64,000 nt of DNA from NCBI RefSeq assembly GCF_025717605.1, contig NZ_JAJIRQ010000010.1, forward strand, positions 1 to 64,000. The letters run 5' to 3'. Source of the DNA: Paucibacter sp. TC2R-5. GTDB lineage: Bacteria > Pseudomonadota > Gammaproteobacteria > Burkholderiales > Burkholderiaceae_C. The position numbers and the translations under genes were made by a program. Under the pieces are notes generated by a model that ran no database searches, had not been told where the DNA came from, and saw only the letters and a list, made by a program, of their open reading frames with translations. Shown here in pieces: positions 21,517 to 30,509 of this stretch. Every line of letters begins with the position of its first letter. Within the stretch, counting starts at the first letter, position 1.

Positions 21517-23712
21517 CGCGCGATTCTTGCGAGCCAACCCTGGCGTGACCTGATCGGCGAGTTTCAAATTGCTTTGCAGCAGGTCCACCGCATCGCCCAG
21601 GATATGGGCGGCTTCGTCCAACAAGACGTCGCGGGTGTCTTTGCGGGCCTTCTCGGCCGCCAACTCATCCGCCAAGCTGCGCTCATTGGCCTGCAAACCG
21701 TCATCCTGAGCGGCCAGTTTGGCGGCGGCCTGCTCGGCCTTGGTAGTCTTTTTATCGCCCTTGCCCTTGTCGGCCAGGCGAGCGGCTTCGCGCTCCTTGG
21801 TCTTGAGCGCACGGGCATCCCGCTCGGCACGGCGCTCGACCTCATTCAGCGACACCATCTTGACCTTGCGCTGGACGTTGAAATCCTTGATGTCTTCCAG
21901 CAAGAGCTGGTAGTCGCGGTCCTTGGCAACGCGGCTCTCATGGCGGATCTGCAACAGCGGCAGCAACTCCTTCATATCGCCCAGCACCTGGTAATTCGCC
22001 GGTTTGATCTGCACCCAAGGCAGAGCGTTGTCATAGCTCGACTCGCCGAAGCTCTCATTGTCTGAAAAGCTCGCCAGCCCAATATCGGGGCTCACACCGC
22101 GCAGCTGCGTGGTGCCGCCATTCACACGAAAGAACTGCGCCACCGTCATCTTCAGCTCACCGTACTTGGGCTTGTCGGCACCGGGCAGCCGGGCGGAACG
22201 GTCCATCTTGTCCAGATTGACCATAGTCTGCACGGTGCCCTTGCCGAAGCTGGATTCGCCCAGGATGATGCCGCGGCCATAATCTTGAATCGCAGCGGCA
22301 AAAATCTCCGAGGCCGAGGCCGAGCCGCGGTTGATCAAGACCGCCAGCGGGCCGTCCCAAGCCACCGCCGCGCCGCGCTCGCTTTCTACCCGCACATCGC
22401 CGGATGAATTGCGCTGCTGCACGACCGGGCCCGGCCCAATGAAAAGGCTGGTCAGCTCCACCGCCTCGGCCAGCGAGCCGCCGCCGTTGTCGCGCAGGTC
22501 GATCATCACGCCGTCGACCTTCTCCTTTTTCAGCTCGGCCAGCAAACGCGCCACGTCACGGGTGACGCTCTTGAAGTCTTTGTCACCCCGGGCGCGGGCC
22601 TCAAAGTCTTGATAAAAGGTCGGCAGCGTGATCACGCCGATGCGGCGCGTGGTCGAAGTCTGCTTGATGTCCATGATGGACTTCTTGGCCGACTGCTGCT
22701 CCATCGATATCTTGTTGCGCACCAAGGACAGGGTCTGGGGCTTGCCATCCGGGCCTGCGGCGGCCGGCAAAACATTGAGCACCACGACGGTGTCCTTCTT
22801 GCCGCGGATCAAGTCCACCGCGTCATCCAAACGCCATCCGATCACGTCAACCGGGCTTGAGTCCGCACCTTGACCGACGCCAACAATGCGATCACCCACC
22901 TTGAGTTTGCCGGAGCGCGCAGCCGGCCCGCCGGGCACCAATTCGCGGATCGTGATTAGCTCATCACGCTCTTGCAAAACCGCACCGATGCCAACCAAGG
23001 ACAAACGCATCGAGATATCAAAGGCCTCGCTCGCCCGGGGACCTAAGTAATTGGTATGCGGCTCGACCGAGGTCGCGTAGGCATTCATGAAGAGCTGGAA
23101 CACGTCCTCGCTCTTCAATTTGTTCATCCGAGAGAGCGAATTGTCATAACGCTTGGCCAGCGTAGTCTTGATGACTTTGTCCGTGGTGCCCGCCAGCTTC
23201 AGGCGCAGCCAGTCGTTCTTAACGCGCTGGCGCCAAAGATCGCGCATCTCGCTCTCGGTCTTGACCCAGGGCTCCTTCTCGCGTGAGAAGCGATAACTTT
23301 CCTTTTCGGTGAAGTCAAAGCTGCCGTCGAGCAACTCGCGCGCATAAAGCATGCGTTCCTGCGCGCGCTTTTGGTAGAGGTTGAACATCGCAAACGGCGT
23401 GGCAAGGTCTTGCGTGCCAATCGCGTCATCCATTTTGGTGCGCGCTGCAGCAAATTGATCGATATCCGATTGCAAGAAGAACAACTTCTCGGGGTCCAGT
23501 GACTTCAGATAGCGATCAAAAATCTTCTCCGACATCGCGTCGTCCAAGGGCTGGGCCTTGTAGTGATGGCGAGTCAGGATTTGTGCCGACATCGTGGCGG
23601 CCAGACCTTGCTGAGGCAGGGGCTTGAGCAGCGCTGGCGCTTCGGGCGCCGCTGCCAGGCTGGAGAGAACCAGGCCCAGGGAGATCAAGAACACAAAAGA
23701 CTTCTTCTTCAT
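21508..23712 (-). CDS. prc: Carboxy-terminal processing protease (Prc/Tsp, S41 family)
   Basis: Periplasmic serine protease of 734 aa that degrades or trims proteins from the C-terminus, including lipoproteins and cell-wall hydrolases. It has a signal peptide (about 1-21), a long N-terminal helical domain, a PDZ domain (about 237-320, with GIGAVLQ and GDRIVGVG), the S41 catalytic core with the nucleophile in GSASASE (about 463-469) and the general-base Lys in SFGKGTVQ (Lys 491), and a C-terminal DUF3340-like tail (about 585-734) rich in charged residues. The length is long as expected for Tsp rather than short CtpA. The 3' end abuts the 14-bp repeat array. Confidence 0.94.
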   Translation of the reverse strand: MKKKSFVFLISLGLVLSSLAAAPEAPALLKPLPQQGLAATMSAQILTRHHYKAQPLDDAMSEKIFDRYLKSLDPEKLFFLQSDIDQFAAARTKMDDAIGTQDLATPFAMFNLYQKRAQERMLYARELLDGSFDFTEKESYRFSREKEPWVKTESEMRDLWRQRVKNDWLRLKLAGTTDKVIKTTLAKRYDNSLSRMNKLKSEDVFQLFMNAYATSVEPHTNYLGPRASEAFDISMRLSLVGIGAVLQERDELITIRELVPGGPAARSGKLKVGDRIVGVGQGADSSPVDVIGWRLDDAVDLIRGKKDTVVVLNVLPAAAGPDGKPQTLSLVRNKISMEQQSAKKSIMDIKQTSTTRRIGVITLPTFYQDFEARARGDKDFKSVTRDVARLLAELKKEKVDGVMIDLRDNGGGSLAEAVELTSLFIGPGPVVQQRNSSGDVRVESERGAAVAWDGPLAVLINRGSASASEIFAAAIQDYGRGIILGESSFGKGTVQTMVNLDKMDRSARLPGADKPKYGELKMTVAQFFRVNGGTTQLRGVSPDIGLASFSDNESFGESSYDNALPWVQIKPANYQVLGDMKELLPLLQIRHESRVAKDRDYQLLLEDIKDFNVQRKVKMVSLNEVERRAERDARALKTKEREAARLADKGKGDKKTTKAEQAAAKLAAQDDGLQANERSLADELAAEKARKDTRDVLLDEAAHILGDAVDLLQSNLKLADQVTPGLARKNRAAQ

Positions 23713-23904
23713 TCAGCAACTCCAAAATTCATCATCGCCACTTGCTCCCGGGCAAGGTCGCTACAGGCAGTGGGATCAGCTTAACCGATCGGCATTAGGC
23801 CAGGATTAACCGGGTGCTTGTGCTTGTACTTCGGCCCAGCTCAGCCCAGCACTTCGCCGGCCAAATGCTCATCCAACAAGGCAAAACACAGATTCACACA
23901 GAAA

Positions 23905-23938
23905 CAGTCATCGTCATGACATACGCGGCCCCTACATT
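23905..23938 (+). promoter_or_regulatory. Candidate Pho box and -10 element upstream of phoX
   Basis: CAGTCAT (23905-23911), a 4-nt spacer and ATGACAT (23916-23922) match the two direct 7-mers of the PhoB box (CTGTCAT-N4-CTGTCAT) at 6/7 and 5/7. TACATT (23933-23938) follows after 10 nt, the spacing usual for PhoB-dependent promoters, in which the box replaces the -35. The rest of the 329-nt prc-phoX gap (23713-24041) holds an in-frame open stretch before the phoX ATG but no gene I can support. Confidence 0.5.
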
Positions 23939-24041
23939 GCGGGCTTGCGTAAGCGGAGGGTTTGCCCATGGGTGGATCCAAGGCCTGACGCCTTTCATCA
24001 GCTTGAAGCCAAGCAATTTTTTTCTTTCATCTGCAGCACCT

Positions 24042-26009
24042 ATGTCGACACCTACTCAACCCTCCCGCCGCCAAGCCCTGAAGTTTTTGGGCATGCCCAT
24101 GATGTTGCCTTTGAGCGGCGTCGGTGCCGCAAGCCTGTTGAGCGCCTGCGGCGGTGGTGATGACACGCCGGCCGTCAACTACGTCTCGGCAGCCTTTGCA
24201 GCCATGGCTGCGCCGACCTTGCTCGCCCCCGAAGCAATGGCCCGCACCGAAGTCGCCTCGGCCTTGGATGTGACGCTCAGCGACGGCAGCAAACAAAGCT
24301 TCAAGCTGAAATACGAATCCTTCTTCATGACCGGCAGCCAAGTGCCGGACGGCAAGGGCGGCACCGTGCTGGCCGGCGGCTATGTGGACATCAATAACAA
24401 GCCCATCATGGACAGCAGCGTGGCCGGCAAGGAGCGCCAGTTCTTCTCGGACTCGCCGGACGGCACCTCGCTCTTGAGCCTGCCCAACCCGACCGTGACC
24501 GGCATCAAAGGCAAAGCCGTGTTCGCCGTGGTCCAGTTTGAATACACCACCCGCGCCCAAGACGACAAGACCGATATGTACGGCAAGCTGCCCTCGCCGA
24601 TCGCCGTGCTGACGCTGGACCAAGACCAAGCCACCGGCAAGCTCAGCCTGGTGAAGTATCACAACGTCGATACCTCCTCGGTGCATGGCCTGTGGATCAC
24701 CTGCGGCTCCAGCCTGTCACCATGGGGTACACATTTGTCCAGCGAAGAATACGAACCAGACATGTTCACGCCAAGTGCTGGCCTGACCGCCCAATACAAG
24801 GCCTTCAGCAAAAACACCTTCGGCGACGAGACCAAGGCCAACCTCTACCACTACGGCCATCTGCCCGAAGTGACGGTCAATCCAGACGGCACCGGCAGCA
24901 TCAAGAAGCATTACTGCCTGGGCCGCATCTCGCATGAGCTGATTCAAGTCATGCCGGACAAGCGCACGGCACTGATGGGTGATGACGCTACCAACGGCGG
25001 CTTCTTCATGTTCGTGGCGGACAAAGACGCCGACCTGTCGGCGGGCTCGCTCTATGTGGCCAAGGTCGGCGCCGGTTTCTCGATCGACACCGCAGCGGCA
25101 GGTGCGGCACTGAGCTGGATCAAGCTCGGATCGGCCACCAGCGCCGAGATCGAAGCGCTGGCCAACACGCTCAAGCCGGCCGACATCATGGATGTCGTCA
25201 CTGCCGACCCCAAGGATGCCAGCTTCACCAAGATCTGGTTCAGCGGCGCGGTGCAATGGGCCAAGGTCAAGCCCGGCATGGACAAGGCAGCAGCCTTCCT
25301 GGAAACCCACCGTTATGCGGCGATCAAGGGCGGCAGCATGGCCTTCACCAAGATGGAAGGCACGACCGTCAACGCCAAGGACAAGATCGCCTACTCGGCC
25401 TTGCAGAATATGCAGAGCTCGATGGTCAAAGGCCAATCGGCCAACAATCCCGACTACGGCATCGCGATCGACAAAGTCGTCAACGCCGGCGCTGTGTTGG
25501 CTCACACGCTGAGCGCGGGCCAGAAAGACATCGCCGGCGCGGCCATCAACAGCGAGTGGGTGCCTTCGCTGACCAAGGCCTTGCTGGTCGGTGAAGACCT
25601 GGCCACGCCCGATGCCTTGGGTAACAAGGCCAACCCCGACAAGATCGGTGCGCCGGACAATCTGAAGTTCTCCGAGAAGCTGCGTACCCTCTTCATTGGC
25701 GAAGACAGTGCCTACCATGTCAACAACTTCGTCTGGGCCTACAACGTCGACACCAAGACCTTGAGCCGCCTAGTGTCGATGCCGGTCGGCGCCGAAGCGA
25801 CCGGCCTGGGCGTGGTGGACGACTTGAATGGCTGGACTTACATCACCAGCAACTTCCAGCACCCCGGTGACTGGGACAGCAAGGGCTTGCACGACAAGGT
25901 GCGCGCCACGCTGGAACCTTTGGTGCTGAAGAACTTCCCCGGCCGCGCCAGCGCTGCCGTCGGCTACCTGACGGCCGAGGCCACCAGCGTCAAGTTGAAC
26001 AAGCTCTAA
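24042..26009 (+). CDS. phoX: PhoX-family phosphatase (DUF839), Tat-exported lipoprotein
   Basis: Calcium-dependent alkaline phosphatase family protein (655 aa) that releases phosphate from organic esters. The N-terminus has a twin-arginine motif (SRRQALKF, about 8-15), a hydrophobic stretch and a lipobox LLSAC with Cys 36, so it is probably a Tat-secreted lipoprotein. The DUF839 beta-propeller fills most of the remainder; SSVHGLWITCGSSLSPWGTH and LSSEEYEPD are typical PhoX signatures, as is the late AGQKDIAGAAIN region with acidic metal ligands. The start at 24042 is chosen for the signal; the open frame reaches back to 23814 through non-coding-looking sequence. A candidate Pho box lies about 120 nt upstream. 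Confidence 0.9.
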   Translation: MSTPTQPSRRQALKFLGMPMMLPLSGVGAASLLSACGGGDDTPAVNYVSAAFAAMAAPTLLAPEAMARTEVASALDVTLSDGSKQSFKLKYESFFMTGSQVPDGKGGTVLAGGYVDINNKPIMDSSVAGKERQFFSDSPDGTSLLSLPNPTVTGIKGKAVFAVVQFEYTTRAQDDKTDMYGKLPSPIAVLTLDQDQATGKLSLVKYHNVDTSSVHGLWITCGSSLSPWGTHLSSEEYEPDMFTPSAGLTAQYKAFSKNTFGDETKANLYHYGHLPEVTVNPDGTGSIKKHYCLGRISHELIQVMPDKRTALMGDDATNGGFFMFVADKDADLSAGSLYVAKVGAGFSIDTAAAGAALSWIKLGSATSAEIEALANTLKPADIMDVVTADPKDASFTKIWFSGAVQWAKVKPGMDKAAAFLETHRYAAIKGGSMAFTKMEGTTVNAKDKIAYSALQNMQSSMVKGQSANNPDYGIAIDKVVNAGAVLAHTLSAGQKDIAGAAINSEWVPSLTKALLVGEDLATPDALGNKANPDKIGAPDNLKFSEKLRTLFIGEDSAYHVNNFVWAYNVDTKTLSRLVSMPVGAEATGLGVVDDLNGWTYITSNFQHPGDWDSKGLHDKVRATLEPLVLKNFPGRASAAVGYLTAEATSVKLNKL

Positions 26010-26163
26010 CACCAGGTTCGGCCATTTCACTGGCCACTTGTTAGCTAGCAGGCCCTGCTCGCGCGATGCGGCCAGGGCCTGCTGTTTTGTCAGGGTCACA
26101 CCTCAGTGCCTGGCCACTATCCCAGCACTAAACTTATCTGCAAGCGTTCGCAGAGGAGTTTCA

Positions 26164-27351
26164 ATGAGCACAACTTCAGCTCGTGCCAAGCCCGCGTCCA
26201 AAGCCAAAGCTTCGCAGCGTCTCGTCATCCTCGTCGCCACGCGCAAAGGTGCCTGGCTGTTTCACGGCGACGCCCGCCGCAGGAGCTGGAAGGTCGATGG
26301 CCCGCATTTCCTCGGCCATACCATCAGCCATCTGCAGATGGACCCGCGCGACGGCCGCACGCTCTTGGCTGCTGCCAAGACCGGCCACCTTGGGCCCACG
26401 ATCTTCCGCTCCACGGATTTAGGCCGTAGTTGGAAAGAGGCGCAGCAACCACCCGCTTTCGCAAAGCCGTCCGGTGAGCTACCGGCGCGCTCGGTCGACC
26501 ACACCTTCTGGCTCAGCCCGGGGCATGCCAGCGAGACAGGCAGTTGGTACGCCGGCACCTCGCCGCAGGGCCTGTTCCGCTCTGAAGACGGCGGCGTCAG
26601 CTGGGCGCCACTGCCCGGCGTCAACGACAACCCGCAGCTGCTCGAATGGATGGGCTCGGTGCAGGACGGCACGCCCGATGGCCCTAAGTTGCACTCCATC
26701 ATCATTGACCCGCGTGACCCCGCGCACCTGTACTTCGGCATGTCCGGCGGCGGCGTGCACGAGTCGCGCGACGGCGGCCGCAGCTGGGCCACCTTGATCA
26801 AGGGCATGCAGGTAGTCGGCGGCTTTGACCCCGACACCGTCACCTTTCATGACCCGCATTGCCTGCGACTGTGCCCGAGCAATCCGGACCGGCTCTACCA
26901 GCAAAACCATTGCGGCATCTACCGGCTGGACCGGACCGGCGACCCTGCTGACGACGTCTGGCAACGCATAGGCCTGAAGATGCCCAAGCGCGTCGGCGAC
27001 ATCGGTTTCCCCATGGTGGTGCACCCGTTTGATGCCGACACAGCCTGGGTCTTTCCGATGGACGGCACCGACGTCTGGCCGCGCACCAGCCCCGACGGGC
27101 GCCCGGCCGCCTATGTGACGCGCAATGCCGGCAAAAGCTGGCAACGACTGGATCAGGGCTTGCCTAGCGGCCAAGCCTGGTGGACGCTGAAGCGCCAAGC
27201 GATGACGGTAGACACACAGGCTGTCCCCGCCCTGTACCTGGGCACGACCAGCGGTGAGTTGTGGATAGGGCACGAGGAAGGCGCAAACTGGGTCAATATC
27301 GCGCGCCACCTGCCTGAGATTTACGCGGTGGAAGTCGCGACCTTGCCGTGA
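26164..27351 (+). CDS. BNR/Asp-box beta-propeller protein, cytoplasmic, partner of a MoaD-like protein
   Basis: Protein of 395 aa with four clear Asp-box (BNR) motifs of the S-x-D-x-G-x-S-W type at about 83-90 (STDLGRSW), 140-147 (SEDGGVSW), 201-208 (SRDGGRSW) and 319-326 (TRNAGKSW), plus a degraded one near 369. The repeats predict a sialidase-like propeller, but the Arg-triad of sialidases is not evident, so an enzyme activity is doubtful. There is no signal peptide, unlike most BNR hydrolases, so it should be cytosolic. A good ribosome site (GAGGAG about 7-12 nt before 26164) sets the start; the open frame to 26038 is ignored. The next gene, a MoaD/ThiS-like protein, starts 7 nt later. Confidence 0.85.
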   Translation: MSTTSARAKPASKAKASQRLVILVATRKGAWLFHGDARRRSWKVDGPHFLGHTISHLQMDPRDGRTLLAAAKTGHLGPTIFRSTDLGRSWKEAQQPPAFAKPSGELPARSVDHTFWLSPGHASETGSWYAGTSPQGLFRSEDGGVSWAPLPGVNDNPQLLEWMGSVQDGTPDGPKLHSIIIDPRDPAHLYFGMSGGGVHESRDGGRSWATLIKGMQVVGGFDPDTVTFHDPHCLRLCPSNPDRLYQQNHCGIYRLDRTGDPADDVWQRIGLKMPKRVGDIGFPMVVHPFDADTAWVFPMDGTDVWPRTSPDGRPAAYVTRNAGKSWQRLDQGLPSGQAWWTLKRQAMTVDTQAVPALYLGTTSGELWIGHEEGANWVNIARHLPEIYAVEVATLP

Positions 27352-27358
27352 TTCAAAC

Positions 27359-27616
27359 GTGAACGTCTTGCTGCCGAGCGCCCTACGTTCGTACACCGGC
27401 GAAACCCAGATCACGGCAACCGGTGACTCGTTGAACGAGCTGTTCGCCGAGCTTGAGCGCCGCTACCCCGGACTGCGCTTTCGCGTCGTCGATGAGCAGA
27501 ATCAGCTGCGGCCGAATATGCGCATCTTCGTCAACGGTGTCGGCGTGCGCGACCTGAGCCACGCCTTGGCGCCGAATGATTTCGTCGCCATCGTGCTGGC
27601 GCTCAGCGGGGGCTAA
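27359..27616 (+). CDS. MoaD/ThiS-like ubiquitin-fold sulfur-carrier-type protein
   Basis: Small protein of 85 aa with a beta-grasp fold pattern: MNVLLPSALRSYTG (strand 1), LFAELERRYPGLRFRV (helix), MRIFVNGVGVRDL (strands) and DFVAIVLALSGG (final strand and tail). The C-terminal Gly-Gly is the residue pair that becomes a thiocarboxylate or conjugated end in MoaD, ThiS and related proteins. The start is GTG at 27359. It is translationally close to the BNR-propeller gene and no molybdopterin or thiamine genes are near, so it is probably a stand-alone carrier dedicated to that partner rather than true MoaD. It converges with uvrD 16 nt away. Confidence 0.85.
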   Translation: MNVLLPSALRSYTGETQITATGDSLNELFAELERRYPGLRFRVVDEQNQLRPNMRIFVNGVGVRDLSHALAPNDFVAIVLALSGG

Positions 27617-27632
27617 GAGCTTACAAACCCGT

Positions 27633-30050
27633 TCAGTCGATCGGCGTCAGCTTCGCCACCGACAGCGCCAGCCACTTCATCCCATGCCGCCCGAAGTTGA
27701 CCTGCGCGCGGGCGTCGGCGCCGCTACCTTCCAGCGTGAGCAAAACGCCCTCACCGAACTTGGTGTGGAAGACGCCCTTGCCTACCTTCAGCCCGCCATG
27801 CTCCGCGTCTTCTTTTTTCTTCATCGCCGCTGGCACGGCCGGCTCGGCCCAGGCGGCCTTGTCGTGATTGACGCGACCCGCGCCGACCATGGACTTCAGC
27901 CCCGAGCCGCGCTCCCAGGCGCTTTGGTATTCCTTGGCAAAGCCGGAACCAAAAGCCTGGCGCGGCGGCGTCAGCCATTTCAAGGCGCTCTCGGGTAACT
28001 CGTCAAAGAAGCGGCTCTTGACGTTGTAGCGGGTCTGGCCGTGCAGCATCCGCGTCTGGCTGAAGCACAGATAAAGGCGCTGGCGTGCCCGCGTGATGGC
28101 CACATACATCAGCCGGCGCTCTTCCTCCAAGCCATCGGCGTCGGAGGCCGAGTTTTCATGCGGGAACAAGCCCTCTTCCAGGCCGGTGATGAAGACCGCA
28201 TCGAACTCCAGGCCCTTGCTGGAATGGACCGTCATCAGCTGCACCGCGTCTTGGCCGGCCTGCGCCTGGTTGTCGCCGGCCTCCAGCGAGGCGTGCGTCA
28301 AGAAGGCGGCCAGCGGCGACATGATCTCGCCGGTCTCGGCATCGGGCGTGAAATTGGCGGGTGCCACAGCAGTCGGGAACCCTTCCGAGATGGCGCCCGG
28401 CGACAGCTCATCCACCGGCAACGCCACAGCGTCCTTGCCAAAACCCTCTTGCGTGACGAAGGCCTCGGCGGCGTTGATCAATTCGCCCAAGTTCTCCAGC
28501 CGGTCGGCGCCGTCCTTGTCATTGCGATAAAACTCGGACAGACCAGAGATTTCCAGAATCTGTTCGATGATCTCGCGCAGGGTCAAGCCTTGCGTCAGAT
28601 TGCGGGTCGAGTCGATCAGCTGCGTGAAGGCTTGCAAATTACTGCCCGCCTTGCCGGCCACCGCGCCGACGCTTTGATAGAGGCTGCGGCCCGACATCCT
28701 GGCCGCATCCTGCAGCAACTCGATCGCGCGCGCACCGATGCCGCGAGTCGGAAAATTGACCACGCGTAAAAAGCTGGTGTCGTCATTGGCGTTCTCGAGC
28801 AGGCGCAGATATGACAGCGCATGCTTGACCTCGGCCCGCTCAAAGAAGCGCAGGCCGCCGTAAACGCGGTAAGGAATGCCGGCATTGAAGAGCGCCGACT
28901 CGATCACCCGTGACTGCGCATTGCTGCGGTAGAGCACGGCGATTTCCTTGCGGTCCACGCCCTGGCGGTGCAAGGCCTGCGCCTCTTCGATCAGCCATTG
29001 CGCCTCGGCAAAGTCGCTCGCCGCCTCGTACACGCGCACCGGCTCGCCGGGGCCGGCGTCGGTGCGCAGAGTCTTGCCCAGGCGCTTGCTGTTGCGGCTG
29101 ATCAGCTCATTGGCGGAGTCGAGGATGTTGGAAAAGCTGCGGTAGTTCTGCTCCAGCTTGATGACTTTTTTGACCCGGTATTCCCGCTCGAAATCGGCCA
29201 TATTGCCGACCCGCGCACCGCGAAATGCGTAGATGCTCTGGTCATCGTCGCCAACCGCGATCACGCCCTGACCCCGCCCTGGTGGCGCGAACATCTTCAA
29301 CCACGCGTATTGCAGCTTGTTGGTGTCCTGGAACTCGTCCACCAGCAAATGCTGGAAGCGCCGCTGGTAATGCTCGCGGATGGCCAGATTGCTCTTCATC
29401 AGCTCATAGGAGCGCAGCATCAACTCGGCAAAGTCGACCACACCCTCGCGCTGGCATTGGTCTTCATAGGCCTGGTAGATCGCGATCAGCGTCTTGGTCT
29501 GCTCGTCGATCGGTTCAATATCACCGGGGCGCTTGGCATCCTCCTTGGCGCCGGCGATGAACCAGCCGACCTGCTTGGGCACAAAGCGCTCCTCGTCCAG
29601 CTTCATAGCGCGTATCACCCGCTTTATGGCGGAGACGGTGTCGGCGCTGTCGAGAATCTGAAAGCCCTGCGGCAGACCCGCTAACTTCCAATGTGCACGC
29701 AAGAAGCGGTTGCACAGACCGTGGAAAGTGCCAATCCACATGCCGCGCACATTGACCGGCAGCATCGCGGTCAGGCGCGTCAGCATCTCCTTGGACGCCT
29801 TGTTGGTGAAGGTCACCGCCATCACGCCGGCCGGTGTGACCTGGCCGGTCTGCATCAGCCAGGCGATGCGGGTGGTCAGCACCCTGGTCTTGCCCGAGCC
29901 GGCGCCGGCCAAGATCAAGCAGGGCTCGGCCGGGGCGGTGACGGCCGCGTATTGTTCGGGGTTGAGGCTCTTCAGCAGGCCGGTGGCGTCAACAGCAGCA
30001 ACAGGTGCATCAGGAGCGGCGAAGAAATCGTCTTGCGGGGGCAGGTTCAT
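27633..30050 (-). CDS. uvrD: ATP-dependent DNA helicase UvrD/PcrA family
   Basis: Superfamily 1A 3'-5' helicase of 805 aa for excision and mismatch repair and removal of stalled polymerases. Walker A (AGAGSGKT, about 48-55), motif Ia (TFTNKASKEM), motif II (VDEFQDTN), motif III (GDDDQSIYAFRGA), motif IV (QNYRS), motif V (TVHSSKGLEFD) and motif VI (VAITRARQRL) are all present in order. The C-terminus (about 750-805) forms the small Tudor-like domain, GKGVFHTKFGEGVLL, which binds RNA polymerase in UvrD/PcrA. UvrD versus Rep cannot be separated fully by eye, but the C-terminal domain favours UvrD/PcrA. Confidence 0.94.
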   Translation of the reverse strand: MNLPPQDDFFAAPDAPVAAVDATGLLKSLNPEQYAAVTAPAEPCLILAGAGSGKTRVLTTRIAWLMQTGQVTPAGVMAVTFTNKASKEMLTRLTAMLPVNVRGMWIGTFHGLCNRFLRAHWKLAGLPQGFQILDSADTVSAIKRVIRAMKLDEERFVPKQVGWFIAGAKEDAKRPGDIEPIDEQTKTLIAIYQAYEDQCQREGVVDFAELMLRSYELMKSNLAIREHYQRRFQHLLVDEFQDTNKLQYAWLKMFAPPGRGQGVIAVGDDDQSIYAFRGARVGNMADFEREYRVKKVIKLEQNYRSFSNILDSANELISRNSKRLGKTLRTDAGPGEPVRVYEAASDFAEAQWLIEEAQALHRQGVDRKEIAVLYRSNAQSRVIESALFNAGIPYRVYGGLRFFERAEVKHALSYLRLLENANDDTSFLRVVNFPTRGIGARAIELLQDAARMSGRSLYQSVGAVAGKAGSNLQAFTQLIDSTRNLTQGLTLREIIEQILEISGLSEFYRNDKDGADRLENLGELINAAEAFVTQEGFGKDAVALPVDELSPGAISEGFPTAVAPANFTPDAETGEIMSPLAAFLTHASLEAGDNQAQAGQDAVQLMTVHSSKGLEFDAVFITGLEEGLFPHENSASDADGLEEERRLMYVAITRARQRLYLCFSQTRMLHGQTRYNVKSRFFDELPESALKWLTPPRQAFGSGFAKEYQSAWERGSGLKSMVGAGRVNHDKAAWAEPAVPAAMKKKEDAEHGGLKVGKGVFHTKFGEGVLLTLEGSGADARAQVNFGRHGMKWLALSVAKLTPID

Positions 30051-30107
30051 TGGGGCATTTTAGAGAGGCCCGCGTGAAATCGAATTTACGGCATGATGCG
30101 GGTCGCC

Positions 30108-30509
30108 ATGAATGACTCCAACCTTCCCTGCCCCTGCGGCCTACCGTCCAGCTACGGGCAATGCTGCGGACTCATCCACCAGCACTTTGCGGCCACCGGC
30201 AAGTTGACCGCCGCCGATGCCGAAGCGCTGATGCGCTCACGTTACAGCGCCTATGTGCTGGACCTGCTGGACTATTTGCTGGCGACTTGGCACCCGAGCA
30301 GCCGACCCAGCACATTGACGCCGAACGAGCCGGGTTTGAAATGGCTGGGCCTGCAAGTAAAAAAGCATGTCCGGCAAGATGCCGAACATGCTTTGGTGGA
30401 ATTCGTGGCCCGCAGCAAGCTGGGGGGGCGGGCCTACCGGATGAGCGAGATCAGCCGGTTTGAACGAGTGGATGGCGCCTGGCTCTATCTCGACGGAGAG
30501 ATTGGCTGA
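30108..30509 (+). CDS. YchJ-family SEC-C motif protein
   Basis: Protein of 133 aa with an N-terminal SEC-C zinc motif (CPCG, then CC in YGQCCG, about 7-20) and an NTF2-like domain with the family stretch ALMRSRYSAYVLDLLDYLLATWHPSSRP. It matches the UPF0225/YchJ family by length and motif order, usually lacking the second SEC-C domain in betaproteobacteria. The function is unknown. The ATG at 30108 is preferred; 30093 would add five residues. Its stop is immediately followed by that of the converging membrane-protein gene (stop codons touch at 30509/30510). Confidence 0.85.
   Translation: MNDSNLPCPCGLPSSYGQCCGLIHQHFAATGKLTAADAEALMRSRYSAYVLDLLDYLLATWHPSSRPSTLTPNEPGLKWLGLQVKKHVRQDAEHALVEFVARSKLGGRAYRMSEISRFERVDGAWLYLDGEIG

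Noticed and set aside
23814-24041. N-terminal extension of phoX by 76 codons
   Set aside because: It would put a twin-arginine signal in the middle of the protein and would cover the candidate Pho box; the ATG at 24042 gives a proper signal.
24717-25718. A 333-aa minus-strand open frame inside phoX
   Set aside because: Lies fully inside the PhoX coding region, with no ribosome site and no recognisable domain.
27359-27616. True MoaD of molybdopterin synthase
   Set aside because: No moaE or other molybdopterin genes are near, and its operon partner is a BNR propeller; it is listed as MoaD/ThiS-like only.
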